64,000 nucleotides of DNA from Schistosoma mansoni. Lineage: Eukaryota; Platyhelminthes; Trematoda; Strigeidida; Schistosomatidae. The notes under the pieces are model-generated. The model was given only the letters and a program-made list of their open reading frames with translations. It was not told the DNA's origin and searched no databases. This document shows positions 46,101 to 61,100 of the stretch, piece by piece (position 1 is the stretch's first letter; every line of letters starts with the position of its first letter). Location: the NCBI RefSeq assembly GCF_000237925.1, contig NC_031496.1:7055801-7119800 (forward strand). Direction: 5' to 3'. Both the position numbers and the translations under genes were made by a program.

Positions 46101-49100
46101 TATGGAGCTCCTCAGCAGGGAACATCCATGATTACGAAACAACTGTCTTATGCGTCTAGGTTTTCAATAGATGGTTTAACTTAGGTCGACTAACAAATTC
46201 AATTTTTAAAATAACATAATCTTCACAAAGCCATATACTAATAATAATCAATATTTGTGAGAATATCTGAATAAAATTTAGGAAACAATTTATTATTTAG
46301 TATTTCTGTAATCTGTTTGAACAGATAAAAGATATTGCTAATTAAAGTGTGGTGTGGGTTACTGATATCCACATAAGTAGTATATGGTGATGATCGGGCA
46401 TTAAATGTATTTCAGTAGAAGATCGATAAGGAGAGAACGGAAACGGCATGTAATTGGTACGAAAATGCATGAACAATAATAATCGGGGACAATGAACTGA
46501 TATTTGCAGAAGGAACGATCAAGATTGAGACAATTGATTGTTATATTGCAAATTAACTGTTCACTATATGGTTCTCATATTTCAATGAGATATTCTGTAC
46601 TTTTGTGCTAAAATACATTCGATTGTCCCCGCTCGTGTTCTTGTTCACTACAGTAGTGTCATTTTTAGACGTTTCTAAGCCATTATAAACTATAAATATC
46701 GTGTATTTTTTTTTACATAAATGAACTAACTTTAGAAATAAAATGTTTTGAGAATTTCTCTTTTCTGACTTCAGTTATGGTGTTAAATGTCAAGTACTGT
46801 AGTAGTCTAGAAATTGGCTAGGAAGTTAATATTTTAGGCTTTTGCATTATAAATCGACTCAAATACAAATATATAATTACAAGTGATAATTTTCGATCAT
46901 CCTTCTTGCATTCTGTTTATCTCGCCAACGTCTGTCTCACAAGTCATCACACATTAACTGTGCTTATCGAGAGAACATTTGTGGTGGGAAAACTCGAGTT
47001 CTGTCACACTTTCAAAGCACAAATTTCAAATCGCATCACGCCATCAATTTCGTCAACTGATTGAAATATTGAAGAACTGATCGCATCATGTGAGGACTGA
47101 ATAGTTACTTTATTTCAGTGTGAAAATTCTCAGTTAAAAAGAATAATAATAACCAATCAAGTATGTTGCTATTGCTAGTTAGATATGAATATATGTTTCA
47201 AAGTTCTGATAACGAGTTGTAACTTATCAAGTTAATCAGGTTAGGAAAGAGTGAAACCGCATAAGATAACTATTGCACTGTACAGTAAGCTAACTGAAAT
47301 TGAGCGAATGAGTGATACCGTATTTTTCGCAAGTTCCAACGGTGCTGGATTCAATCTCCTATGAAGTCATGACTGAGTAATGATGTTAAACAAAGATGAA
47401 CTAGTTATCCAGTGATTTTTAAAGTTGGACAGTAGAATACAGGATGCGCATCTCATTCCATTTCCAACACGTCAGCCGGATATAACTAGCACATCTCAGT
47501 GTTGATATTCACACTGGGATTCGTACCTTTCAATTCAAATGTCCAATGGATTATCCATTGAACTACTAAGTCTACACCATAAAATGACTATATCAAGGCT
47601 ATCCGCACAGAATTCGCTTTCTGATCAGTTTTATTCCAGGATCTAAGATACTATTTCTAAATAATGAATAAAATCAACTTACGCCATCCAATTTGACCTG
47701 ATACAGATTCTAATTCAGATAATAAATTACATATACGTAACCAGGTTAAGATTTTGACAACTTGTGAAGGATGTAGTTGGGATTTTATTAATGAATCATT
47801 GTCTGTAGAAGTTGACGATGATAAAATTGTCGTTGTTACCGATGAACTTGTACTAGGATTTAAATTATTAGTCAAATTAAGCATCATTGATGACATTCTA
47901 TTCCAAACAATTGAAAATATTGATGAATCAGTTCTTGATGTTGATGATAAAGAAGATAATGGTAACGATGATGACGACGATAGCATATGAGTTTTGACAA
48001 ATGAACTCAAAAAATAATCTAACATAAGTAAATCGTCTAATTCATTCGATGGTAAAGGATTATCACATAATATAGAATATCCTAAAAGACTAGTGATTTT
48101 ACGTAAATAAGCTGAACGTTTCGAATGTAAAGAAATATTCACATTGGATGATTTATAATCATTTGATGATAAATTATGAATATTTGGATAAAGTCCAGTT
48201 GTTGATGATTGGATTGTAAATGAAGAATTCTGTGTAAAAGTGAATAGATCTGAAGATTTGGAAATCATACCTCCAGCTGCCGCTAATAAACTATCGATTT
48301 ATATCAATTTTTATGGAAAGAAAACGAAAAAAATGTTTAAATAGTGATTTTTTTTCTTGACAAAGGAATTTGTTGCATAAGACAACTTCAACGGAAAATT
48401 GATAAAAAGATTAATTCAGATTAGAGAGATCTAGATTACTATTTTAGTGATATCTGTAAAGCAACTTGTGAATCGAATCTTAATTTCACGTATAATTTTA
48501 ATTCACACTATTAATTCGAAAAGATTATTAAGTTGGAGTGAATTACATATTTAATTTAAAGATAACAAAGCTACGCTGCAAACAATTGAGATAGCTATGT
48601 ATTCGAATGAATTTAATTTGGTGAGAGAAGTCTATGAAACGTAGTAGATGGTTATATTTATATATTCTAGTTGTACTACTTATAAGTAGCTAGTATTTTA
48701 TTGTACAATTTCATATTCTAGATCAGAAGGGGTTTTGTGGAGATTTCAGTATTTTCGTAGTTGAAATCATGAAACCCCTTCTGATCTATAATCATATGCT
48801 CATTAGTGACTGACTTCAAGAGACATTTCCTGGAGTTCTAGTGAGAAGCACTAACCAGTGGAGTTCGACCAGGTATGTTGGGAGATATCAACTCACTGAG
48901 GACATTGGTGAATAGTTGCTCAATTTCGTAGATTGGTTGAAGTTAGACATTAACACCGTTGGATGATGGCCGACTCAGTGGTCTATCGGTTAAGTGCTCC
49001 GGCACGAGACTGATAGGTCTTGGGTTCGGATCTCGCGAGGCGGGATCGTAGATGCGCACTGTTGAGGAGTCCCACAATAAGACGAAACGGCCGTGCAGTG

Positions 49101-52100
49101 CCCCCAGGTATTTCATGGTGGTCTAGCTTCAATCGACTCATGATTTCTACTACGAAAATTTCATATTCGCATTTTATTGATTGACTATGAACTGACCACA
49201 TTTATTATTGGTTTGTATAATTAAAAAAAGTTTGTATTGACCATTTTTAGTGATGCTTGTGCTACGTATTGACTGTTATTTCTAGTTTTATTACAACTAT
49301 TTTAAACAAATGATGATGTAAAGCGAAAAAGAAAAGGCGAATAAATAAATGAATAAACTTACCCAAATAAGCGTCCTTCCATAGTTGTCGGTGGCATAAG
49401 AACATAGTAAGCTGGTATATTTTGTTCAGTTAAATACGATAGAATAAATATATAACACGACTCACTGACTATAGATAAATCTAGAGAACTTTGAATATTT
49501 TCCATGATAATTTTCAGTTGAGTTTTTATCTATTACAAGAATTAACAGAAAATTATTGATAATGAATGAATCAGATGAAAAGTTGAGGTTCTCTAAACAA
49601 AAACTAGAATGTATATATATTTCCCATAATTATGTCTAAGGACTTTATATAATATTTGTTAATTGTATGATATGGATAAATGTTTCATATGGGTACGTAA
49701 GTTTATTCAACTATTTGAAGCGAAAGGTACTGGATTCGAGTCCCAGAGTGAACACCAACTCTGAGATGCAGGTACATCCAGCTGACGAGTCCCAAATAGG
49801 ACGAAACGCGCGTCCTGGATTCCACTGCTAGCCACTATCCATCTTTGATTACCATTTTAATTGCGTTTATAATGTAATTCCTGTTGAACATCACCTATTC
49901 ACAGATAAAAGTTATAATTTAAGAGAGTATGAGCTATTTCTGGACATAAACAATTTGCTGGTTCAATATAGACCCATGATCGGATTCATGTGTTTTCCTC
50001 GTTTACTGTCAGAATCATCAGTAAGACAATTTTGGGCAAATAAAACTGAAAGAGCTAAATAGGTGTGAATGTTGTTCAATGACTACTACTCATAACATTA
50101 TTATTTAATAGTATATTTCACAATAACAATAATAGTAATAATACCAATTATTATTATTATTATTAGTAGTAGTAGTAGTAGTATTACCATTGTTATTAAT
50201 GGCTTTATTCAGTATTATATTTTTGGTATAATATAAAATTCCCAACAAAAAGCAGTTCAAAAAGTTTCGTTTTCTTATTTCTTGATCGACCCCAACAATA
50301 AATACTGAGTGAGCACCAGTTAGGTGTTAATAGTCCGAGAATCGACATCTGAATAATATTCATTATTTGCGATGCATATTCCCAGCCTCCACGATGTCTC
50401 TGATTGTGCTTTTTTTGTAACTTGTACAGAGAAAGGTCACACACTTTTCATAAACGTGTCTGAATGGGTTATGTGATTAATAGATAAAATGATGTGTTAA
50501 AACAAACAAAAACAGATAACTTGTTGAAATATCTAGATGGAAAGAACAGGTAGCCCAGATATTCAAGCGGACTGCCAGTATGTTTTAAGGTGTTCAAATG
50601 AAGGAGTTTTTAATCACAAACTAACCATTACCAGATGCAAATGTATTCTATATCCTTACTAAACTGTCGTTTTACTTCTCTTGTTCTTTTCTCTTCTATA
50701 TTTTTCACAATTCCCCAAAACACAAGACACCTTCAAGTTAGACTTAAATCTATCACACGCTGAACGTTACAATTATAAGATTCAAAAATTAAATAAATAA
50801 TCACATACTAAAGTACGAGTTTATCTGTTTAAGAAAACATTAATTCATTTTTGAATATCCATAAACATGTTTAGATAATAGGTTATGAACAATACCTTTA
50901 CAGTGATAAAAGTAAACAGGTATAACAAGGTGAGATTTGAGAATTTTAACCGCTGTTTTCACACAGTTTATGAAGTTTAGTGAGTTTACCTAAGCTACTC
51001 TACATTCATTAGAGTGACTTCATAAATTAAAGCTGTTTGTTTTATAACAGCCAACGATATCACAGGCTATTCAGAATTTACTAGAAGGGTTCACTAGTAA
51101 TTTAGTAAGAAGCTCTAGTAAGTAGCTTTAGTAAGAATCCGTAACCAGTCGGGGTTCAACAGTGTTGGGTGTAAGGGAGTTACTCATTGAAGACAATGTG
51201 AGATGGTTGTATAATATCGTCAACTGATTGACGTTAAGCATATAAGTCAATCGAACGACAGTTCAGTGGTTAAAAGATTAAGCACTCGATGGGAGGCCTG
51301 AAGGCCCTGGGTTCAACCTCCGGTGGGGTTGTGGATGTGTTCAGCTAAGGAATCCCAAACTAGAATGAGACGGCTATTCAGTCCTTCGTAGTTCTCAACG
51401 GTTATCTAATTAAGGTCAGTTCGCGGTTTAAACTGTAAAAGAAGTTTTTATGATAACATGTAATAAAAAAACAATTTAATTAAATAAATTTATCTATGTG
51501 AATATAACACCTACATCTTTGTTAATATCATTCGTCTGTAGGTTAGAAGCAATTAATACAATTAAAAATGTTAATGAATTAACGTATGCTTCGTCCATTT
51601 TAATCATAGAATTTTCCAGATGTAGTGTATTCGATTGGTTAATAAGCCAGGGACGTTGTCCTGGTACATTAATTGATTGATTACTACTTGAGCTATTCTG
51701 ATCAAACCACCATTGAACATTAGAGAGTAGGCAGATCAGAAAATTTGATGCCAATTCTTTAATTGATTGACGATTGACAAAATTATCACAGTTCAAAAGT
51801 AGCTGAGTATAAGTACAAAAGAAGGGGAGGGAGTACGGGAATAAAGCGAAATTAATGATATGATTTAAAATATATACATCAAGTTATTAACTGGTCTTTA
51901 AAAACAGAAGGTATGCGCTTGTAAACATATGATGATTATATAATGATCGAATTTGCATTGATGTGATATACAGCCGAGTGAAAATTACCGATGAAAACCA
52001 AATTTGCATAGTTGAAATCATGAGTCAATTGAAGCTAGACCACCATGAAAAACCCGGAAGCACTGAACGGCCGTTTCGTCCCATTGTGGGATTCCTCAGC

Positions 52101-55100
52101 AGTGCACATCCACGATCCCGCACCCAAGAGATTCGACTCCAGGACCTACCAGCTTCGCGCCGGAGCACTTAACCGATAGACCACTGAAAACTAACTCCCA
52201 GGACAAACAGACACAAAAAGGGGGAAACATGAGTAATTAAAGTATTTCTTTCTCTTCATATTACAGACCAACTAGGAAAAAAACTACATCAAACTCTTGT
52301 CAAAAGGTTTAGTTAAGAACCAAGTATAGATAATCAAAAGTTTATTGACACAAATACGCAATGGAATGAAGACATTTATAACATTATATGTGACGCACAA
52401 GGAGTACAGTCTATATTCTCTTGGTAATCAGCCATAGATTAAATTACTCAGCTACATTACTTTATTGAACATAACATTTAACATAGAAACGGATATGATT
52501 AAGGATCATTAGCACAGATGTATCTGTTTTCTAAAAAGTACTACGACCTTAACGTGTGTAGTTTTTGGAAAAGAAACATTCAACGGCACATTGAATAAAC
52601 ATAACTTTCATTACGAACTGATATCATCTGATGATCTACCAGAAACCAAGGCAGAAGCAGGTCGTTACTCTAGTCTAGTATAGAACTATGACACGCTCAC
52701 AATCAAGCATGAAATCCAATCTAGAACCATTAAAATCTCACTGCGAGCACGATCGGCATTTTCAACTGTAATTGTAATTTCAACTTATTTAGATTCAGTG
52801 GCATAAACATATTGTACTGACCATGAAATCTCAATATATTTAGTTCGAATCCATGTAATCGTCGGTCTTTAAACTGTTGAAGAGTTTAAAACCATGAATA
52901 AACAGCCGCTCAATGTCACCACTGACAGTTTTTAATAGTTTTACAGCTAAAGTTAGTTCGTTATAAGTTACCTTCAAAATATGTGAGGAAACATATAAAA
53001 CCACTTCGTCGAAATATCACCAAATACTGGGAATGAAATATATGAATACGAAAATTTAATATTTAGAAGAAGAAAAGTAGTGTATATATACACACTGTTG
53101 GGATCAATTTCGATTCATACCACTCAGAATATCCAACCATAGACTGTCTCATTGTAAAGCTCATTTTGTTATGATATGTAATTAATATGCTGCAATTATT
53201 ACTACTCTGTCAATGATGGGTAATCCTAAATTATCTGTGATTTTTGTAATCAAACAATGATCAGGTCAAGAAGAGACTATATACACAAAGTTACCATGAT
53301 CATTGAATCTAAACAGTCTAAATTTGGCTTCCATATATATGAAGTCAACGATAGACACCATTTAGATAGTATGAATTCCTTTTTCTCATCATTATTCTGA
53401 TTAAAATCACCACTGTCATCATCCTGTTTTTCTTTCTCATTGATGGATGAATAAATTAGAAGAGGTAATGAAATTTTATGTATATTTTGTTTACATAAGT
53501 TGGTAGTAGTAGTAGACGATGTGGAAGTAACTGGTACCATATTTAAATTATCGCCGAAATTACTTGATATGCATGTTGTTGAAGTGAACCATATTAAAAA
53601 TAAATTGATTAATTGATTTGACCAAATTGGATTACCATCAGTTGGGCAAACTATATTTAGTTATCAGAAAAAAAAGAAGCAAAACAAAAGAGAAATATCA
53701 AGGTAAAATACAATTAAGTGAACGTATGAATAAGATGGAATGAAACCTGTGTGGAAAAACAAATACACGAATGTTATAAGCAAAGATGGATGGTGGTTAG
53801 CATTGAAATCCAGGACGCGCGCCTCATCCTATTTGAGATTCGTCAGCATCCCAGAGTTGATGTTCACTCCGGGACACATGCCAATAAGAGACTAATCAAT
53901 TTCAGTCTTAAACATTAATGGGATATTACAAATACATTATTTATTAATGAGAAAATTCAAACAAACAATACAAAATGAATTTAAATACATAAATGATTAC
54001 TCATTAGTTTAAACGCTTCTTAATTGAATTATTTGACAGTTAGGATATTAATCAAGCTCTTAAACCAAAGCAAGTGCTCTTTTAAAGAACTTATTTCATC
54101 CGAACCCATTACTTGAGGCTATAATTTACGACACAATGGATCATTCTGTTAATGGTCTAGAAATGGAGTATCATTAGATGACTTCTCATGGTGGTAGGTA
54201 GTCAAAATAGAATATACTCTATATCGATGTAGCTAATTTACCAAGTGTAAGTTTCTATAATAGGCTTTGAGTCACATGTTTTGTGCGAGGGCTAATGACA
54301 CTTACGACCCCTATGCCTAAACCGAAATAAGAGGGATGGAATCAGAAACTCAGACATACTATTTAGAAACTAAGTGGCTTAACCACTAGTCCACTTCGCT
54401 TCTTTAGCACATTAAAGCCTAGATACACAATCTAAAATTCTACCTGAAAAAACTCTTTATCTGTTAATCAAATGTTAGCTTCAAGTATCAAACTTTCTCC
54501 CCTCACTTTCACAAAAGTATCCTTGCCATGTGAAGACGAAGGGTATGAATTCTGTGGAAAAGGCTATAAAAGGATGGTGACAGCAAAGTATTACCAGAAG
54601 ACCTCCCTGACTTGCAGCTGTGACAGGGCGTTAGGTAATGTTTTCTTATTAAATTGGTAACAAAGCAAATGTTCATACACTTGACTTTCAATCATACATT
54701 TGTGTTTATAAGGGATAGTGATAATGTCTCACTGAAAAAATCTAACTGTAACAGCATTTGAGATTGTATCCCGAAGGTTGGATGTCTAGTGATTTAGAGA
54801 GAGAGAAGGATAAGGATAGTAAACTATGATTCCCCACATCTACTTACCTTTAATAGCAGAATTAAGACATTCAGAGAATCCTTTTAAACAACATTTTGCA
54901 TACACAATAAAAGATGATGATGATTGATATGATGTTTGTATTGTTGTAGATGACGATGAAGTTGTACTGGATTCAGTTGTATTATTCGCTTTGCCATTGT
55001 AATACAATGTTATGCATTTTTGTAAAATACAACCAAAAACTTGTATTAACATGTCTATAACGATGGATTGACCTATTGTTTACAAAAGAAAAAGATATAA

Positions 55101-58100
55101 ACTTCAAGATAACAATAAATATTTAGGGTTATTTGATAAAAATATAATCGCTGTGATTAAAAGTATAACTCCACGTTTTACCATTTGAGAGAAGATATAA
55201 ACAGATTATTGGTATTATTTGATCGTGTTATAGTTTCTCTTATTACGACCCAGCTATTCCTATTGCTTAGTATTACTGTATACCAATTCACTTTACAAGT
55301 CCCCAAATCAGAATACGATTGAACAGGAATGAAATTATATTTCGAATAATAAGGTTAGATGGAAGTAAGAAGCACAATAAGAGAAATATATACTAACTAT
55401 AACTATACTAAGTTATAGTTTTTACATCAGAAGATTCTAGAGTCTTCTCCAAGTATCAATTAACGCTGACTGGACAAGAAATAGCCAATCAGCGTGCGCC
55501 CCAAAAATGCCCTGGTACGGCCGAGAGTGGGTAGTGTCCGCTCTCCTTCTCGAAATGCTCTCACATGGCCACGCGTATATAGTCCCTGCCAGGGAAGTCC
55601 TACTCACTACCTTCTCACACCATGGGTGTTGTTTACGAAATCGAGAGGACGAAAAGAGAATGTTCGGAGCTTTAACCGGGTTGGTGGACACGAAAAGTTC
55701 ACCTAGGGGAGTTGGAAAACCCTGATTCAAAACCAATGGTACACATGGGCTCCAGTATCCTGAAGGAACAAATGGTGTATGAATCAATTGTTGGTCACTG
55801 GCTACCATGGGACTGCATCTCCTCACGATGCTCCACTACCTTGCGGATCAGCCCTTTAGGTCAAAGGCTCCAGGTGTGGGCCCCTAAGAAAACCACCTGC
55901 TTCAGTGTGGGCACCTGGGCAGTATCACAGCCCTCACACAAATCAAATGAGATTTGTGTGGCGCATGTATATCTGGTGCTCTCTTGTACCAATATTTATG
56001 TTTAAATTAATAAAATAAATAAACTGTGTTATCAGTAATTCACACAACTTTTCCTACTGGTATGCCTTAATGTATATATCAATTGGTTGATTTTAAGCTG
56101 ATAACCACATTTCAATTGACAGTCGTTCTGAATAATCATTTAATGTAAAACGGACAATTAATTTACCATTCTGTATAGATAAATGATCACGTAATATGCA
56201 GCATCCAATTTTTTCGCACAACTGACAAGCTAGTATCATTAGAAAATGAATAATCGTTTGTATAGTTTGAGACGAGTTATTTTGTAACATTGAACAACAT
56301 TCATCGATTAAAACGTTTTGTGTATCACGTAACGGTGATAACGATGTCACTGGTGAAGAATTAACAGCCGAAGTCAATCGCCTATGTACATGATTGAGTA
56401 ATTGAGTTAACTGTAAATAGAAGCAAAACACTAGCAAAGTGAGAGCGAACGTGTGTAACAGATACAAACAAAATGACGAAAAATAAATACTGAGATAATA
56501 AATTTTATCCAGTTTCTTTTTAAGTGTCAAAACTTAAACAGTTTATTATTTCCCAGATATATGGTAAAAAATCAATAGCTGCAAAGGTGGGTCATTAATT
56601 TAGGAACTGGGGTTAGAATTATTAAGTTGTAAGTTCAAACATGTTATAAATAATTCAGCGCAGATAGACGGATGACACAATTATGATACACTTCGCATCC
56701 AATGTGTAACACTCAAAGGTAGGTATGTAAATCTGTACTTGATAAAAGTCTTATTAACAGTCATGGGAATCACAACGGTTCCTGTTTCCCAGTGTAAGCC
56801 ATAGAACCACGGATACAACAAAGGCAACACTTAAATAACAGAGACTCTACCATAGACATAACTCAAACGAACTAATGTCGATGAAACGACATTTAAGTTA
56901 GGAATAAACTAACTAAACTATAGAAATATATGTCGAAATAAGTTTGTGTAAAACTTGCTTGTTCAATGGACAGAGTTGTAGAGCCAGAATTAGTGCTTAT
57001 ATCAGCGATCAGCAAATCTTGAAACAATATCCATATGTCAAGATATTTAGGGTTACTAAGATCTATCAAAAGAGAACATGGAAATTAATTTACAATTAAC
57101 TAATAAGACAACTTAATTGCAACAAACAATGAGCTAAATAATAAACCGTAATACTGATAATGTTAACGCTACATTTGGAAGCCAACAAACAACTATTGAT
57201 TGAGAGTTTAGTATATAAACAACAATAAACCATTCAAAACAGTTATAAATAGTATATATTTTATAAAATTCTGAATAGTTTTAGGTACATTAACATCACA
57301 CATTGACAAGAAGTGTCAAACTTTAGATTTCGATGAAATGAATAGTTGGCTATGCATACATAAGGTATGTTATACCATGCTTAAGTAGTTACCTATCATT
57401 CGGAGTGAAAAGATGAACACAATAAAAAAGCAATTGTATTTTTTCTGTATGATGAAAACCGGTCAAACGCAGTTAGATATATCAGTAACACGTATTGAGT
57501 GAAATTTTCAACAATTGAAGTGAAAGTTTTGTACATCTGATCCCAACGCCAATAAGCACTACGGAGAGAGATAGTTAATCGCGTTTTAGTTATTTGATTC
57601 GTTTATGTAGAAGAACCATAACGAGAGAAGGATACACACAGCTGATCTGTCATCAGAAGGAGGATGGTACAACTTATTGTAACAGAATGATTATACTACA
57701 AAAGGTGTCTGGGCTGGACTAAAAAATTAATTGAATCCAAGATCGTTGATTTGGGGCTCAGCTGTGATCAGATCTGAGGATCCAAGTTCAGTCAATTATA
57801 TAGTCGAGAGTCTTAAGCTAGGGTAAAAATATATTTTATTCTTAGATCCTCAAACATTCTTCACCGTGAGATGCTGGTCGAGTAGGAATAAGCTAGAGGA
57901 AAGATAGAAGTGGCCAAAAAAGACGTGGTATCATTTCATGAAGTCATCAACTGTTAGATTGAACCAAGCTGGTAAGTATAGAGTACCTGGTTGGAGTTCA
58001 CATGATAATCGCGATCAGCGGTTAGAGATATTGGATAACATGACTCAGAATTAGTCCTAATGAGGCAGGTGGATTCACTCCTTTTCTGCCCCTATATTAA

Positions 58101-61100
58101 GTTGTAAAATTATTTAATATTTTCTATTTCTCAAATAAATCATTTCTTTTGCAGCCATATTATACAGTGTTTGGCCTTACTACTGATATTATTATTTCTG
58201 CTCAATTGCCATTGAGTTTGTTAATTTTATCTTGCTGTGAAAATGAGGTATGATAACTTGGACTGACGTATATTTGTGCTGAGTTTTATATTGACTAAAG
58301 CCGACTGACTACATGGTTACCTTATATTAAATCAAGGTGGGAATAGGTCCAAAACCAGTGGATCTATGAAAGTTTCAGAACTGCGTACTAGTGTCGAAAG
58401 TTATTTCAGATTCACTTACTTTGTAACAATAATTCGAATGCTAGAACAAACATATCCGGAAAGTGGTTTGTTAACAATGCTTTCAAATGTACAATACAAA
58501 GCTGGAGAAGAATAAATGGGATAGATAATAAGAGAATAATTAGATGACTTTTAAAGATTAATTTAAAATAAGAAATTTTTTGTCATGAACTAAAGTCAAC
58601 CGAGAAACCATTGGAAACAAGAGAGGACTGGAGAGCTATTTCACTCCCATGACTCTGTCAGAGATGTTACTTAGGACTATCAGATATCGAAGCTAGAGTT
58701 TTATATTTAAGCCTTGTTTTGAAGTGCAGTAAGTCCTTATTCTAAAGTGAGCCTTTAGTGAACACACAATTATTGGAAATGTAGACTATTCAATTGTCTG
58801 AGCGGCTCAAGGTTAAAATGCTTATTGCGAGACCTAAAGGTCGTGAAGTGTATACCATGTTTGTGGGGTGGTGGTTATATACTGCTAAGGAACCTGAAAC
58901 TAAAACTAAACAACTGCTTAGAATGTGACTCTCAATTATTCATCAGCTGACGTTAGTCCGTGACGAAAACTCTTCCAAATAACTATAGATAAGGGAAAAA
59001 CAAATGATCATACATACTTATATATTGTTGTATCGTAAGCCCCATAAAATTTCACGTGACTAAATTGCAATCAAACACCAACTTGTACGACCTTGGCAGT
59101 GTGCCAAACCAATGACGGGTTAACCAGTAAGAACAGTCTACAGTCAATTCTGAGTCAGTATTGGTTCTTCTCCTCTAGCCTCGTCTGTTTGAGTCTAGAA
59201 CACAATCTCGGCTTCTACTGTATGAATACTGTATTTCAGATATACACAGTTTAAATGCAAGTAAATCAGATTGCATCATGCCATAAAGTAGAATATAACA
59301 GTTATACAAGATCAGGCCAAAAGTGGCTGTGAGTGTGAGAGACTGTAACTAGTAAATTGGGAATAATTTAAGAATGGTAGATCGTATAATAGTAGTCAAT
59401 AAGTCAAATGGAAACTCATAATAAGAAAGATAGAAATATATATAATCTCGTCACTTAATAGCTATATATATAACAGTCCATAAATAGTTCTCAGAAGTTA
59501 CCCATAATTTAATCTTCCTCGGTAACAACACATGTTTAATTTATTCAGAGGAAGCGTCGAATAGCTGTTTAGTTCCATTATTCAGCTATGTGTAGTAGCT
59601 TCCAAGGTAATATAAATTCTTGCTAGTAGTGTAGTGGTTTTTGTACCCGGTTCTCAGATGCCAAGTTCCAGGTTCTAGCAATGGATCTAGACATCTGGGT
59701 TTGAGAAACCAAGCAGTATTGAAGTTTTAGTCAATAACTGCCCTCAGCAAATAAGACCTTAGGGCTTCTCGTGGAGCTCCCAGGGTCGTGTGGGCCAAAC
59801 CTCTTTAGCTAACCTGGGCGGTCGAATGAGAACGGAATGATCCACCACTAGGTTGTGACCTGGATTACTAGGAGACTATACTTTGAGGCTCTGGAGTCGT
59901 GAAACAGACTGCCGTTTGTACATGCTTATGTGTATGAAATGTATATGTTTTAACTAGTGTATTTTGTGTATATAGGTAGTGTGAAAGGGGTATATACCGG
60001 GTTAGCTGAACTTGAATGAGTTAAGAGTAGACGGTCTGCGGAGGGACGATCATCAATCCGTGTAAGGGGGCAAAGGGGGATTCTTTCTTCTCAACCTAGT
60101 CTCCCAGGAAACCATCAAAACCACCATAGACGAGAGAAATATTGGATTACAAGTAAATGACAAGAACAAAAAAGTGAAGACCATCGAATATGGAATACGC
60201 GGATGATCTTTACTTGATCACAATAAATACCAAAGGTATCACATGTCTGTACGATGGAGTGCATATGTCTCTAGTTTGTGTATTTAATACACGCATATTT
60301 GAAATGCTTGCATCTATGCCTATGTATGTCATACTGGAAGGCATGAGATGAGTGTATATGTGTATGGTAAATAAATTAGAGTGAGATTGTCTTGTAAAAA
60401 CCATTTTTGGGCGCTGTAAAATCTTCGAAAATTCATCAATTAAATGCGAATACGTTAAAATGTTTTTTGACAAGGAGACGAGACCGACAAAAGCTATTTA
60501 ATTTCGTACACTCCTAAACATTTAAGTTTACACAAAGCATCGCATTTATTGCCTTGCTGCAAAACTGGTCGATAAAGGCCAGTAAAGACATTAGAGGTCT
60601 GAACATGATATACGTCATTGCTGAATAAACGATTAGTGTTACAGAAGGTCAACTAGTTGAATGGTAGCAGATTACTGATACTCGCTGGTGTGCACTAACC
60701 AATATAAGAACGTAAACGTTCATCAATACAAGACAAAGTTAATGTGCTGAACCGTTTAAAAGCATCAGAAAGCGATTTTTCAAAAAAATAAGGCCTACAT
60801 ACCTTATGTAAGTCATCATTTTCTTCTGAACAAGTAGAATTTATGTCTGATGAATAAACATTGGTTGTCTCTTCAATACATGTGAATAAAGCAAGCATTA
60901 ACTGACTCCATTGTTTTTGACTAAAATGTTTAATTTCAATCGAAAACCAAGCTTTGAAGTTAATCTACAAACAAATACATATAAAGCACCCATTTTTCAC
61001 GAACACAAGTTGGATACAAGTAAAGAGATAATGAGAACATTGTACCTGTTAATTAGTTATTATGACCATGAAATTCTTTAGTATGGATATAATTTTTATG

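Noticed and set aside
54472-54660. 62-codon Lys/Cys-rich frame in an EPG5 intron
   Set aside because: No splice sites in phase with flanking exons, wrong strand, no recognised domain.
60695-60802. Extension of the EPG5-like exon past the donor at 60803
   Set aside because: A good GTATGT donor lies at 60802 and the following exon is in phase with it; the extension lacks similarity.
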